Assembly (NCBI GenBank): GCA_905213895.1
Contig: CAJMKE010000012.1
Location: 30,845-94,844 of the forward strand
Length of the DNA stretch: 64,000 bases
Reading direction: 5' to 3'
From: an uncultured Alistipes sp.
GTDB taxonomy: Bacteria > Bacteroidota > Bacteroidia > Bacteroidales > Rikenellaceae
Shown here: positions 17,225 to 26,133 of the stretch, piece after piece
How the letters are laid out: each line of letters starts with the position of its first letter
Position numbering within the stretch: the stretch's first letter is position 1
Translations under genes and position numbers: made by a program
Notes under the pieces: generated by a model
What the model was told of the DNA's origin: nothing
What the model saw: only the letters and a program-made list of their open reading frames with translations
Databases searched by the model: none

Positions 17225-17743
17225 ATGCGGCTGTTTCTGATAGGATACATGGGGTGCGGCAAGAGTTCGATGGGTCGCAAAATCGCCCGCCGGCTCGGCG
17301 CGGAGTTCATCGACACCGACGCGCTCGTCGAACTGACGGAGGGCGCGGAGATTGCCGACATAATCGCCTACGAGGGCGAGGAGTATTTCCGCGAATGCGA
17401 ACGCAGGGCGTTGGAGCAGGCGGCGGAGCATCCCGATGCCGTGATTTCGACGGGCGGAGGACTGCCGATGTGGCGCGACAATATGGAAAGGGTGCTGTCG
17501 CTCGGACTGTCGGTCTACATCCGCCGTTCGCCCGAACAGATAATGTCGCGGCTGTCACCCTACGGTCGCCACAAACGCCCGAAGTTCCGCGGACTGGACG
17601 ACGAACAACTGCTCGCGTTCATGCGCACCAACATGGCTGAGCGCGAACCCGTCTACCTGCGGGCGAACGTTACGCTCGACGGCGATGGGCGCAGCGACGA
17701 CGAGTTGATAGACGGGATTCTGGAAATGATACGAAAACCATAA
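17225..17743 (+). CDS. aroK: Shikimate kinase (172 aa)
   Basis: Phosphorylates shikimate at the 3-hydroxyl using ATP, in the aromatic amino acid pathway. The P-loop GYMGCGKSSMGRKIA is at residues 7-21. DTDALVE near 35 supplies the Mg/shikimate Asp, ISTGGGLP near 77 the GGG substrate loop, and RPKFRG near 118 the lid arginine region. Length is typical. It begins seven bases after parC, so it is probably translated from the same message. No other aro gene is nearby. Confidence 0.93.
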   Translation: MRLFLIGYMGCGKSSMGRKIARRLGAEFIDTDALVELTEGAEIADIIAYEGEEYFRECERRALEQAAEHPDAVISTGGGLPMWRDNMERVLSLGLSVYIRRSPEQIMSRLSPYGRHKRPKFRGLDDEQLLAFMRTNMAEREPVYLRANVTLDGDGRSDDELIDGILEMIRKP

Positions 17744-17776
17744 AATGCTTCGTCGTGTTGAACATCATTCTCTCTC

Positions 17777-17845
17777 CGTCATTCTGAGCGGAGCGAAGAA
17801 TCTGAAATCGGTTGAAACAGATGTTTCGCTGCGCTCAACATGACG
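17777..17845. repeat. REP-like palindrome, GTCATTCTGAGC type, copy 2
   Basis: Arms CGTCATTCTGAGCGGAGCGA and the inverse TTTCGCTGCGCTCAACATGA around about 30 bases. It lies between aroK and the metallophosphatase gene and may act as a transcript end. Confidence 0.85.
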
Positions 17846-17882
17846 GACACAGATACTGAACACCATAAAACATAATACCGAA

Positions 17883-19511
17883 ATGAAAAAAGCACTATTG
17901 ACACTCTTTGCGGCGGCGGTATGCCTTTCGTCCGCGGCGCAGATGAAAATATCGGGAACGGTGAAGGATTCCGCCGGAAAACCGGTAGCCGGAGTGGTCG
18001 TCAGCGACGGCTTCTCGTGCGCGAATACCGATGCCAAGGGGCGTTACAAATTGGCGACGTCGAAAGACGCATTCTATGTATTCTACTCGATACCTGCCGA
18101 ATACGGCATAGCGACGAAGGACGGACACCCCGATTTCTACAAGAAAATCGAAAAGGGAGTGAAGAGATACGATTTCACGCTCGCTCCGCTCGAAGGCGGC
18201 GTGGAGAAGGAGTTCAAACTCGTGATGGTCGCCGACCCGCAGGCGCAGTGCGACTTCCACGTGAAGCGTTTCGAGCGCGAAACCGTACCCGATATCCGTG
18301 CCTATGTCGATGCGCAGAGCGTTCCGTGCTACGGAGTTACGCTCGGCGACATGGCGTACAGCGAGGGTAAGGCGAATGCCGTGCCGCTGATGCCGAAGAT
18401 GCGCCGTGCAATGGGCTACGACCGCTCGCACCTGCTCTTTTTCCAGACTATGGGCAACCACGACAACGCATTCGCTCCGGTTGCGACCGACGAGCGCAGC
18501 AGCAACATCAACCTTGCCTACCAGCGTCCGTTCGAGGAGGTCTTCGGACCTGTCAATTACTCGTGGAACCGCGGCGACGTGCATATCGTGTCGATGAAGG
18601 ATATCGAGTATCTGCTTGCCGAAAAGAGCAGCAAATACCGTCCGGCGTTCAGCCGAGAGCAGTACGAATGGCTGTGTCAAGACTTGTCACAAGTGCCGGA
18701 CGACAAGATGGTGATTCTGTGCGTGCATATCGGACTGTACGACCGCACGAACCCTTATCTCGCCGAGACCCGCCAACTGCTCAAACGGTTCAAGGAGGCT
18801 CATATCATGGTGGGACACACCCACTTCATGAATCACAATGTCAATAAACTCGGTATCTACGAGCATGTCCATGCGGCTGCGAGCGGCGCATTCTGGTGGT
18901 CGTGCATCAACGGCGACGGCGTGCCTAACGGCTATACCGTCTACGATGTCGATGGAGCGCATATCAAGAACTGGAAGTACAAATGCGTGGGTCGCGACGA
19001 GAACTACCAGATTCGCATGTATCGCGGCGACGGCGAGTTCGGCGGCGAGTACGAGAAGGTGCGGTTCCCTTACTCGCACGACACCGTGCTGGCGAACGTC
19101 TTCATGGCTGACAAGGACTGGAAGGTCGAACTCTACGAGGACGGCGTGCTGACGGGCGAGATGGAGCGCATGAAGCCGAAGAAGACCGAGTATCCCGAGG
19201 TCGGTTCGAGCCAGGACTGGTGGGCGATAGGCTATCACTTGGGCGTGATAGGTCGCAGTTACGGCAAGGTGAAGACCGGCAGGAGCAAGATGAACGGCGG
19301 CGGTCGCAACGGCTATCTGACGTCGTGCAACCACATGTACCGCATGAAGTTGAAGAATCCCGACGCCAAGGAAATCCGCGTGGTGGCGACCGATACCAAC
19401 GGCAATGTCTACGAGCAGACGAAATTCACCGAGAATTACGACTACTCCGAGAACGAACTGATGAACAAACTCTACACCACACGGCGTTCGGTACTCGACA
19501 AGGAGTATTAG
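17883..19511 (+). CDS. Secreted calcineurin-like metallophosphoesterase (542 aa)
   Basis: Probable periplasmic or surface phosphoesterase. The signal peptide is residues 1-19 (ending in SSAAQ). Residues 20-110 form a carboxypeptidase-like beta-sandwich (GTVKDSAGKPVAGVVVSDGF), corresponding to the N-terminal domain seen with this family. The catalytic metal-binding motifs follow in order: ADPQ (near 117), LGDMAY (near 156), TMGNHDN (near 190), CVHIG (near 280) and VGHTHF (near 308). The last 170 residues form the family's C-terminal domain. The first motif has Asp-Pro-Gln rather than the usual D-x-H, so substrate and metal choice may differ. Substrate unknown. Confidence 0.87.
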   Translation: MKKALLTLFAAAVCLSSAAQMKISGTVKDSAGKPVAGVVVSDGFSCANTDAKGRYKLATSKDAFYVFYSIPAEYGIATKDGHPDFYKKIEKGVKRYDFTLAPLEGGVEKEFKLVMVADPQAQCDFHVKRFERETVPDIRAYVDAQSVPCYGVTLGDMAYSEGKANAVPLMPKMRRAMGYDRSHLLFFQTMGNHDNAFAPVATDERSSNINLAYQRPFEEVFGPVNYSWNRGDVHIVSMKDIEYLLAEKSSKYRPAFSREQYEWLCQDLSQVPDDKMVILCVHIGLYDRTNPYLAETRQLLKRFKEAHIMVGHTHFMNHNVNKLGIYEHVHAAASGAFWWSCINGDGVPNGYTVYDVDGAHIKNWKYKCVGRDENYQIRMYRGDGEFGGEYEKVRFPYSHDTVLANVFMADKDWKVELYEDGVLTGEMERMKPKKTEYPEVGSSQDWWAIGYHLGVIGRSYGKVKTGRSKMNGGGRNGYLTSCNHMYRMKLKNPDAKEIRVVATDTNGNVYEQTKFTENYDYSENELMNKLYTTRRSVLDKEY

Positions 19512-19521
19512 GCGGAGGCTT

Positions 19522-19574
19522 CCTTAACGACTTTAAGGACATTAAGGACTTTAAGGACCTTAAAGACCCTAACG
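19522..19574. repeat. 9-bp array, about 5.5 units
   Basis: Units GACTTTAAG, GACATTAAG, GACCTTAAA and GACCCTAAC. It begins ten bases after the phosphoesterase stop and ends twelve before the murI start. Its last four units match those of the array at 30011. Confidence 0.92.
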
Positions 19575-19585
19575 ATAAAAAAGCG

Positions 19586-20365
19586 ATGAACAACAATCCT
19601 ATCGGTGTTTTCGACTCGGGAATGGGCGGACTGAGCGTCTGGCGGGTGCTGCGCAAGGCACTCGCCGACGAATCGCTCGTGTTTCTGGGCGACGGCAAGA
19701 ACTGCCCCTACGGCTCGCGTCCGCGGGAGGAGGTGCGGCGGCTGACGTTCGAGGCGGTCGAAAGGCTGCTCGCCGAGGGGTGCAAAATGGTGGTCGTCGC
19801 ATGCAATACGGCTACGGCGATGGCTATCGCCGAGTTGAGGGAGCATTATCCGCAGATTCCGTTCGTCGGGCTTGAACCAGCCGTGAAGCCCGCCGCGTTG
19901 AGGACGAAATCGGGCGTCATCGGGGTGCTGGCGACGGAAAGGTCGTTCGACGGAGAGTTGTTCCTGCGCACGTCGGCGCGGTTTGCCGACAAGGTCAGGA
20001 TTCTGAAAGCGGTCGGCGAGGGCTTCGTCGAAATCGTCGAACGTAATCTCGAAGAGACCCCCGAAGCGGAGGCTGCGGTGCGCCGCGCCGTCGAGCCGCT
20101 GATAGAGGCTGGGGCGGACGAGATAGTTCTCGGATGCACACACTATCCGTTTCTGCGCGGGGTTATCGGGCGTGTCGTGGGCGACCGCCCGGTCGAAATC
20201 ATCGACTCGGCGGATGCCGTCGAACGGAGGGTCGAGGAGTTGCTCGACCGCTACGGATTGAGAGCCGAGCGGGGGCATAAGCCCGAATACCGTTTTCTGA
20301 CATGCGCCGACGAAGCGTATGCCGAGCGTCTGCGGCAGAAAGCGTTCGGGGACGAACCGCGCTAA
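19586..20365 (+). CDS. murI: Glutamate racemase (259 aa)
   Basis: Makes D-glutamate for peptidoglycan by a two-cysteine mechanism. The start is ATG 19586 (MNNNPIGVFDSGMGGLSVWR); longer in-frame starts read through the 9-bp array and are rejected. Catalytic Cys lies in VVACNTATAMA (about residue 73) and the second in VLGCTHYPF (about 184). GVLATERSF and the substrate loop LEPAVKPAA are also present. Length is normal. A hairpin at 20421 ends it. Confidence 0.94.
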   Translation: MNNNPIGVFDSGMGGLSVWRVLRKALADESLVFLGDGKNCPYGSRPREEVRRLTFEAVERLLAEGCKMVVVACNTATAMAIAELREHYPQIPFVGLEPAVKPAALRTKSGVIGVLATERSFDGELFLRTSARFADKVRILKAVGEGFVEIVERNLEETPEAEAAVRRAVEPLIEAGADEIVLGCTHYPFLRGVIGRVVGDRPVEIIDSADAVERRVEELLDRYGLRAERGHKPEYRFLTCADEAYAERLRQKAFGDEPR

Positions 20366-20420
20366 ATCTTTTGGAAAAGCGGACGTCAAATTTGAAATAG
20401 TCGTTATTTTTTTCTAATTT

Positions 20421-20460
20421 CGCAACGGGTATGCGCATGTTTCGCCCGTTGCGGAATTTT
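20421..20460 (+). terminator. Terminator after murI
   Basis: Stem CGCAACGGG / CCCGTTGCG around a 15-base loop, followed by GAATTTTTG. It sits 55 bases after the stop. A TAATTT just before the stem could instead mark the ftsK promoter. Confidence 0.6.
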
Positions 20461-20511
20461 TGTTTGCGGCGGTCGGCGAAAAGGTTGTGCAGGAGATAAT
20501 TTCAGAGGAAT

Positions 20512-23052
20512 ATGGGAAGCAGAAAATCGTCGAAAAAAGGTAACGAAACTGAGGTGAAACGTACCGTGCGCGCCGACCGCAGTGCGGGGCAGACTGCCGG
20601 AGGAAAGCCCGTGCGCTCGTCGTCGGACAACGCCCGGTGGATTATAGGCGTACTCGTACTGCTCGCCGGAGTGTTCGCCCTGATAGCCACCGTCGCCTAT
20701 CCTTTCTGCTACGAACACGACTATATCGCGATACATGCCCCCGAAACCGACAATCCGCGTTTCGACGACTCGGTGTCGAATCCGTGCGGACCGCTGGGCG
20801 CGAGACTGGCTGAATATTTCGTCTGCCATTCGTTCGGCATCGCGGGTCTGCTCGTGCCGGTGATATTCATAATGCTCGGAATACGCATCATCGTGAAGCG
20901 GGCGCGGCTGCTCAACCACAGCGTGCTGACACTGCTGCTGATAACCATACTCGGTTCGCTGACACTCGGACTGATGTTCGGCGACCGCTGGGGAATGTTC
21001 GGCAGCGGCTGGGGCGGTGCGTTCGGAATCGCGGTGTCGCAGATGCTCTACGGGTATATCGGCTCTATCGGCGCATGGATTGCGGTCGTTCTGGGCTGGA
21101 TTCTTACGGGAGTGTTCATCAACAGCAACTTCATAAATACTGTGAACCGTGCGGGCAAAGTCGTCGTGAAGCAGGGCGGCGCGCTCGTGGATAATGTGGT
21201 GGACACGGCGGGAACGCTGATTCATCGCCCGAAATCGGAGCAGGAGGAAGTAGAAGCGGATGTCGAACGGCGCGACCTGACGGATGAAACGGTCGCCGAA
21301 CCTGACGAACCGACCGGGACTGCCGATATTCCGCAGGAGGATGACGCGGCGGATAAGTCCGATTGGGAGATTGAACCGGAGAAGCCTGCGGCGGACGAGA
21401 CTGCGGACGATGCCGCGGATTCGCCGGAGGAGACCTCCGAAACGGAGGGTGCGGCGGAGCGCGCGGGCGTGAAGACAATCGTCGTCGAGGAACACAGCGA
21501 GGCGCAGTTGGACGAGCGGCAGATGAAGAACCGACCGTTCAATCCCGACAGGACGGTGGGGTACAAATATCCGCCGGTGGATTTCCTGATTGATTACGTG
21601 TCGGACTCGAACGTCTCCGACGACGAGATAATCTTCAACAAACGCCAGATAGAGGATACGCTCGGCAACTTCGGAATCCCGATTCGCGAGATGAAGGCGA
21701 CGATAGGTCCGACGGTTACGCTCTACGAAATCGTGCAGGAGGCGGGCGTGAAGATTTCGCGCATCCAGGGTCTGGAAAACGACATCGCCCAGTCGCTGAA
21801 AGCGTTGGGAATCCGAATCATCGCGCCTATACCGGGTCGCGGAACGATAGGCATCGAAGTGCCGAACCGCCACAAGGAGGTTGTGTCGATGCGTTCGGCG
21901 GTGCAGTCGGAGCGTTTCTACAAGTTCAACGGCGAACTGCCCGTAGTCATCGGGCGCACGATTCAGAACGAGAATTTCGTGTTCGACCTCGCCAAGATGC
22001 CTCACCTGCTCGTTGCGGGTGCTACGGGACAGGGTAAGTCGGTCGGTCTGAATGCCATAATAACGTCGCTGCTCTACCGCAAGGACCCGTCGCAACTCAA
22101 ACTGGTGCTGATAGACCCGAAGATGGTCGAGTTCTCGCTCTATGCCAAACTCGAAAAGCATTTCCTCGCCAAGATGGCGTCGGAGGACGAGGCGATAGTA
22201 ACCGACCCGAAAAAGGCGGTCTACACGCTCAACTCGCTCTGCATCGAGATGGACGTGCGTCTGGATAAGTGCCGCAAGGTCGGGGCGCGCAACATCGCCG
22301 AGTACAACGAGAAGGTGCGCAAGCGCGACGTGGACGACGAGAACATAATGCCGTATATCGTCGTCGTCATCGACGAGTTCGCCGACCTTATCATGACCGC
22401 CAAGGAGGTCGAAGGTCCGGTGATGCGACTGGCGCAAAAGGCGCGTGCGATAGGCATCCACCTTATCGTCGCCACGCAGCGTCCTGACGTGAAGGTCATC
22501 ACGGGCGGCATCAAGGCGAATTTCCCTGCGCGAATCGCATTCCGCGTGATGCAGATGATAGACTCGCGAACCATTATCGACCAGCCGGGCGCAAACCAGT
22601 TGATTGGTCGCGGCGACATGCTGCTGTCGAAGGACGGCGAACTGACGCGAATACAGTGCGCGCTGGTCGAGACCAAGGAGGTCGGCGAAATCGTCGACTA
22701 CATCTCCCGCCAGCCGTCGCCGACGGGTCGGGCATACGATTTGCCGGACTATGTCGAGGCGGGCGGCGATGCCTCATCGGCAGGCGCGGTTCTGGGCAGC
22801 GAGAGCGGCGCACCGGTGAAGTACGATTCGCTGTTCGCCGAAATCGCGCGCGATGCCGTCGCGAGCGGACAGATTTCGACATCGTACATCCAGCGCAACT
22901 ACGAAGTCGGCTTCAACCGTGCCGGACGAATCATGACGCAGTTGGAGAAGGCGGGAATCGTCGGTCCGCAGATGGGCGCGAAGCAGCGCGAGATAAAGTT
23001 CTACGACATGCCTTCGCTCGAAGCGAAATTGCAGGAACTGGGGCTGTCATAA
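20512..23052 (+). CDS. ftsK: DNA translocase FtsK (846 aa)
   Basis: Septum-anchored DNA pump that clears chromosome ends at division. Four N-terminal membrane segments lie within residues 40-205. An acidic linker (about 230-345, rich in Glu, Asp and Ala) follows. The motor has Walker A GATGQGKSVGLN near 503, Walker B VVVIDEFADLIM near 618 and QRPDVKVITGGIKANFPARI. The gamma winged helix that reads KOPS-type sites occupies the last 65 residues (STSYIQRNYEVGFNRAGRIM). Length is typical for Bacteroidetes. It is followed after 11 bases by the LolA-like gene, a neighbour often seen next to ftsK. Confidence 0.94.
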   Translation: MGSRKSSKKGNETEVKRTVRADRSAGQTAGGKPVRSSSDNARWIIGVLVLLAGVFALIATVAYPFCYEHDYIAIHAPETDNPRFDDSVSNPCGPLGARLAEYFVCHSFGIAGLLVPVIFIMLGIRIIVKRARLLNHSVLTLLLITILGSLTLGLMFGDRWGMFGSGWGGAFGIAVSQMLYGYIGSIGAWIAVVLGWILTGVFINSNFINTVNRAGKVVVKQGGALVDNVVDTAGTLIHRPKSEQEEVEADVERRDLTDETVAEPDEPTGTADIPQEDDAADKSDWEIEPEKPAADETADDAADSPEETSETEGAAERAGVKTIVVEEHSEAQLDERQMKNRPFNPDRTVGYKYPPVDFLIDYVSDSNVSDDEIIFNKRQIEDTLGNFGIPIREMKATIGPTVTLYEIVQEAGVKISRIQGLENDIAQSLKALGIRIIAPIPGRGTIGIEVPNRHKEVVSMRSAVQSERFYKFNGELPVVIGRTIQNENFVFDLAKMPHLLVAGATGQGKSVGLNAIITSLLYRKDPSQLKLVLIDPKMVEFSLYAKLEKHFLAKMASEDEAIVTDPKKAVYTLNSLCIEMDVRLDKCRKVGARNIAEYNEKVRKRDVDDENIMPYIVVVIDEFADLIMTAKEVEGPVMRLAQKARAIGIHLIVATQRPDVKVITGGIKANFPARIAFRVMQMIDSRTIIDQPGANQLIGRGDMLLSKDGELTRIQCALVETKEVGEIVDYISRQPSPTGRAYDLPDYVEAGGDASSAGAVLGSESGAPVKYDSLFAEIARDAVASGQISTSYIQRNYEVGFNRAGRIMTQLEKAGIVGPQMGAKQREIKFYDMPSLEAKLQELGLS

Positions 23053-23063
23053 ACGGGAATGTC

Positions 23064-23663
23064 ATGCGGAAAATTCTGTCGATACTCTTTTATACGGTTG
23101 CGGCGGTCGCTGCTGCGACGGCTGACGAAGCCTCGGTACGGATACTCAAAAACATCGAGAGCAGTCTCGCCGCGCTCGGTGCGTACCGTGCGGAGTTCGA
23201 GATGACGGCTGGCGACTATACGGTACGTGGCGAATACTGCGTGTCGGGCGGCGATTTCTACATGAAAGCCGACGATACGGAGGTCTATGCCGCGGACGGC
23301 GTGCGGCGCGAGGTGAGCGCGTCGAAACGCGAGATTGTCGTGGACGGCATCGATACGGCGGCGCGCGACATCGTGAGCAACCCCGCGCGCGGGTTCTCGC
23401 TGCTGCTCGAAGATTTCGACTCGGCGGCGACGGTCGATGGCGGTCGCACTTGCGTGGTGCTGTCGCCGAAACCGGAGTCGGCGATGCGCGAAACGATAGC
23501 CGTGTTCGTGGATGCCGACGGCAAATACCCGACGGAGATAGTCTACGGCACCGATGCCGGCAATGTCGCCGTGCGGCTGTTGTCGGTAAAGGCGATGGCG
23601 GGCGACATCCCGCGCTTCGATGCCGCGAAGTACGAGGGGTACGAGACGGTCGATTTCAGGTAG
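23064..23663 (+). CDS. LolA-like outer-membrane lipoprotein carrier (199 aa)
   Basis: Periplasmic carrier-type protein. The signal peptide is about residues 1-20 (MRKILSILFYTVAAVAAATA). The rest has the LolA-like pattern: an early helix (LKNIESSLAALGAYRAEFEM), then repeated beta strands including GDFYMKADDTEVYAADGVRREV and VVLSPKPESAMRETIAVFVD. ATG 23064 is preferred to longer frames that overlap ftsK. Its place after ftsK supports the assignment, but sequence similarity is loose, so function as a lipoprotein shuttle is likely rather than certain. Confidence 0.75.
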   Translation: MRKILSILFYTVAAVAAATADEASVRILKNIESSLAALGAYRAEFEMTAGDYTVRGEYCVSGGDFYMKADDTEVYAADGVRREVSASKREIVVDGIDTAARDIVSNPARGFSLLLEDFDSAATVDGGRTCVVLSPKPESAMRETIAVFVDADGKYPTEIVYGTDAGNVAVRLLSVKAMAGDIPRFDAAKYEGYETVDFR

Positions 23664-23668
23664 GACGA

Positions 23669-23712
23669 GTTTAGGGACTTTAAGGTCCTTAAAGTCTTTA
23701 AAGTCCTTAATC
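23669..23712. repeat. 9-bp array, about 4.5 units
   Basis: Units GACTTTAAG, GTCCTTAAA, GTCTTTAAA and GTCCTTAAT, starting six bases after the LolA-like stop. Continues into CCCGCATACGCGG, as at 11038. Confidence 0.92.
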
Positions 23713-23738
23713 CCGCATACGCGGGCTTTTCCTCCTTC

Positions 23739-23777
23739 GCGCCTCGGCAGTCCGAACAAGTTCGACTGCTCTCGGCT
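23739..23777. repeat. CCGAAC-TT-GTTCGG palindromic element, copy 1
   Basis: Reads CGCCTCGGCAGTCCGAACAA then GTTCGACTGCTCTCGGCTTG. Its inverse matches 36605-36648. An array stub (23787-23801, TTAAAGACCTTAAAG) follows, joined by CGTCGG, the same junction seen at 4865-4873. Confidence 0.7.
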
Positions 23778-23786
23778 TGGCGTCGG

Positions 23787-23801
23787 TTAAAGACCTTAAA
23801 G
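23787..23801. repeat. Short 9-bp array stub
   Basis: About 1.5 units (TTAAAGACCTTAAAG) after the palindromic element. The region 23802-23945 otherwise holds only AT-rich leader for the next gene. Confidence 0.65.
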
Positions 23802-23945
23802 CGGGCTGTTTCGGGGTGTGCGGGCGGCGAATCCGACACTTTTTTTCAAAAAGCGCGTCGAAATTTTGCAAAATCGGAAAAAAGCCGTAAATTAGTAGTG
23901 CGAATTTTGCAAACAAGGTAAACACATATTAAAAACATCGAGGCT

Positions 23946-24191
23946 ATGATTATTACATTTAACGAATTGCGCCGTATCAAGGACAGACTTCCGAGCGGAA
24001 GTTCGCAGCGCATTGCAGACGAATTGGGAATCGACGTTGAAAGCGTACGCAACTATTTCGGCGGTAAACATCTGGATGCCAAAGAGGGTGTCGGCGTTCA
24101 TTTCGAACAAGGTCCGGACGGCGGCGTTGTAACGCTCGACGATACGCGGATTCTCGATGCCGCAATGCGCATCCTGAACGAGCAGAAATAA
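23946..24191 (+). CDS. Small HTH-like protein (81 aa)
   Basis: Residues 1-45 (ELRRIKDRLPSGSSQRIADE, then LGIDVESVRNYFGG) fit a helix-turn-helix in which IADELGIDVESVRNYF would supply the recognition helix. The C-terminal third (DDTRILDAAMRILNEQK) is a predicted helix, perhaps for dimerisation. No signal peptide. I recall similar short proteins in other Bacteroidales, without a known role. It stands alone with its own terminator at 24210, so regulation of distant genes or of RNA is possible; this is inference. Confidence 0.75.
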   Translation: MIITFNELRRIKDRLPSGSSQRIADELGIDVESVRNYFGGKHLDAKEGVGVHFEQGPDGGVVTLDDTRILDAAMRILNEQK

Positions 24192-24209
24192 CGGATTGAA
24201 TCCGATAGG

Positions 24210-24237
24210 GAGCCGAACAGCGATGTTCGGCTCTTTG
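24210..24237 (+). terminator. Terminator after small HTH-like gene
   Basis: Stem GAGCCGAACA / TGTTCGGCTC with a GCGA tetraloop, followed by TTTGATAT. Nineteen bases after the stop. Confidence 0.75.
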
Positions 24238-24271
24238 ATATGGACATAAACCTAAAACCCGAATACAGAAA

Positions 24272-25378
24272 ATGAAAAGATTTTTATTGCTCGTCTTCGC
24301 CTCGTGCATGATGCTCGCGACTTCGGCTGCCGAGAAGGTGAAGATAAATTATGTCGATGCACAGAAACTGAACCATATCGGCAAGATGTGCAAGACCACG
24401 AATCCGTACAACCGCGTCGAGGTGAACGACTATCCCGAACTCAACAGCAAGGAGGCGAATCTGTTGCGCTGCTGCGCCGGCGAGGCGATTCTCTTCGAGA
24501 CCGACGCAACCGAGATATGGGTTACGGCGAAATACGGCTACCGCGGCTTCAACCGTGCCATGCCTGCCAATGCCGGCGTGGGCTTCAACCTCTTTATCGA
24601 GAAGGACGGCGAATGGATGTGGGCTGCTTCGAAGAGCAACGCCGACGGCAAGACCAAGGACGGCAAGGCGCGCATCGAACAGCCGATGAAACTTATCGCC
24701 AACATGAATGACGCCAAGAAACGCTGCATTCTCTATCTGCCGCTGTTCGCCGAACTGACGTCGCTCGAAATCGGCGTGCCGGAGGGTGCGAAAATCAAGG
24801 CGATGAAGAATCCGTTCCGCTACAATATCGCCATCTTCGGTTCGAGTTTCACCCACGGTTCGTGCGCTACGTGTGCCGGTATGACCTATCCTGCGTTCCT
24901 GCAACGTCAGACGGGGCTGAACCTCTGCGGATTCGGCATGAGCGGCAACAGCAAGTTGCAGCGCGTGATGGGCGAAATCCTCGGCGGCACGAAAGCCGAC
25001 GCCTACATCTGCGACGCATTCTCCAATCCGTCGATAAAGGAGATTGGCGAGCGCATCCGTCCGTTCCTCGACGAGATTCGCAAGCAGAACAAGAAAGCAC
25101 CGGTAATCTTCCTCAAAACCATCTATCGCGAGGGTCGCATGTTCGACCTCAAAGCCGAGCAGAAGGAGCAGGAACGCATCGAGTATGTGGATTCGCTGAT
25201 GAAGCAGATTACGAAGGAGTACGCGGACGTCTATTTCGTGGATGTCGAGAACCAGACGGGTACCGACCACCTCACCTCCGCCGACGGCGTACACCCTTAC
25301 TCGTGGGGCTACAAGCGTTGGGCTGATGCGATTCAGCAGCCTGTCGTGGAGATTCTGGCAAAGTACGGCATCAAATAA
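24272..25378 (+). CDS. Secreted SGNH/GDSL hydrolase (368 aa)
   Basis: Signal peptide at residues 1-19 (ending in TSAAE). The N-terminal half is a beta-sandwich of the type that precedes this class of esterase (FETDATEIWVTAKYGY). The hydrolase half starts at about 185. IAIFGSSFTHGS carries the nucleophilic Ser in a GSS variant of the GDS block, GFGMSGNSKLQ the oxyanion Gly/Asn, and SADGVHPYSWGY the Asp-x-x-His pair near 345. It probably deacylates a glycan or other extracellular ester; substrate unknown. A strong terminator follows at 25400. Confidence 0.85.
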   Translation: MKRFLLLVFASCMMLATSAAEKVKINYVDAQKLNHIGKMCKTTNPYNRVEVNDYPELNSKEANLLRCCAGEAILFETDATEIWVTAKYGYRGFNRAMPANAGVGFNLFIEKDGEWMWAASKSNADGKTKDGKARIEQPMKLIANMNDAKKRCILYLPLFAELTSLEIGVPEGAKIKAMKNPFRYNIAIFGSSFTHGSCATCAGMTYPAFLQRQTGLNLCGFGMSGNSKLQRVMGEILGGTKADAYICDAFSNPSIKEIGERIRPFLDEIRKQNKKAPVIFLKTIYREGRMFDLKAEQKEQERIEYVDSLMKQITKEYADVYFVDVENQTGTDHLTSADGVHPYSWGYKRWADAIQQPVVEILAKYGIK

Positions 25379-25399
25379 CGGTCTGCCGTAAGAGGCTTT

Positions 25400-25439
25400 G
25401 TTCCCCCGCCTGCGAGAAAGCAGGCGGGGGAACTTTTTT
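25400..25439 (+). terminator. Terminator after SGNH hydrolase gene
   Basis: Fourteen-base arms GTTCCCCCGCCTGC / GCAGGCGGGGGAAC with a GAGAAA loop and a T6 tract. A close relative ends the lipoprotein cluster at 27222. Confidence 0.92.
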
Positions 25440-25451
25440 GGGAGGAAAGGA

Positions 25452-25488
25452 GACTTTAAGGACTTTAACGACTTTAAGGTCGTTAAAG
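25452..25488. repeat. 9-bp array, about 4 units
   Basis: Units GACTTTAAG, GACTTTAAC, GACTTTAAG and GTCGTTAAA, 12 bases beyond the terminator. Confidence 0.92.
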
Positions 25489-25509
25489 AAAATTTTTTTT
25501 GGGAAAATA

Positions 25510-25539
25510 TTGCCGGTTTTCCGAAAAACATTATCTTTG
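25510..25539 (+). promoter_or_regulatory. Promoter of the lipoprotein cluster
   Basis: TTG, then 19 bases, then TATCTTTG at 25532-25539, 20 bases before the first ATG. Fits the Bacteroidetes -33/-7 consensus. Confidence 0.7.
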
Positions 25540-25559
25540 TAGAAAATAAATTCTTGATT

Positions 25560-26105
25560 ATGAAACGTCTGCTTTTTGCTCTCCTGTCGCTTGCCGCGGT
25601 GTGCGGTTGCAGCAGTGATGACGATTCAGCCGATAAGGTCTACGAAGTCGGCGATGTCTATTCCAGAAACGGTAAGTCGGGTATCGTCTTTTGGGTAACC
25701 GACGACGGCAGGCACGGCAAAATAGTTTCGGCTGATTATGGCTATTGCCCGTGGTCATGTATAAAACTCGCATACGGACAAGCGGGAACTTTCGACGAGG
25801 ACGACGGAATGAACAATATGGCGAAGATTCGCGAGTTTCAAGGCTGGCACGAGAAGTTCCCCGCGTTCGCATGGTGCGCCGACAAGGGCGATGATTGGTA
25901 TCTGCCGGCAAAAAACGAATTGATGACTCTGTTGGAGTCGGGAGTATTGTACGACTCCGTAAATTTTTGGTCGTCTACGGAGCGGGACAGAGAGTGGGAT
26001 GAGGCTTGGATTATAATTGCCGGAAGGAATGCTTATTCCATTGATTGCAGAGAAACCCCTGCTTATTATAACAATTGTTATGTGCGTGCGATAGCCGCTT
26101 TTTAG
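25560..26105 (+). CDS. DUF1566-like lipoprotein A (181 aa)
   Basis: First of three tandem paralogues. The start at ATG 25560 gives MKRLLFALLSLAAVCGCSSD, a lipoprotein signal. The mature domain opens VYEVGDVYSRNGKSGIVFWV and continues DDGRHGKIVS, DDGMNNMAKI, KFPAFAWCADKGDDWYLPA, NFWSSTE and a terminal CYVRAIAAF. The Trp/Leu-Pro and W-S-S-T-E motifs resemble DUF1566/FISUMP-like lectin-type folds. A surface location is inferred; ligand unknown. The same domain ends the LRR protein at 33476. Confidence 0.82.
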   Translation: MKRLLFALLSLAAVCGCSSDDDSADKVYEVGDVYSRNGKSGIVFWVTDDGRHGKIVSADYGYCPWSCIKLAYGQAGTFDEDDGMNNMAKIREFQGWHEKFPAFAWCADKGDDWYLPAKNELMTLLESGVLYDSVNFWSSTERDREWDEAWIIIAGRNAYSIDCRETPAYYNNCYVRAIAAF

Positions 26106-26133
26106 ATGGTTTTGAATCGTTGACTTTGAAAAT

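Noticed and set aside
19220..19585. Extended N-terminus for glutamate racemase
   Set aside because: The extension overlaps the phosphoesterase gene in another frame and then the array; the normal MurI N-terminus begins at 19586.
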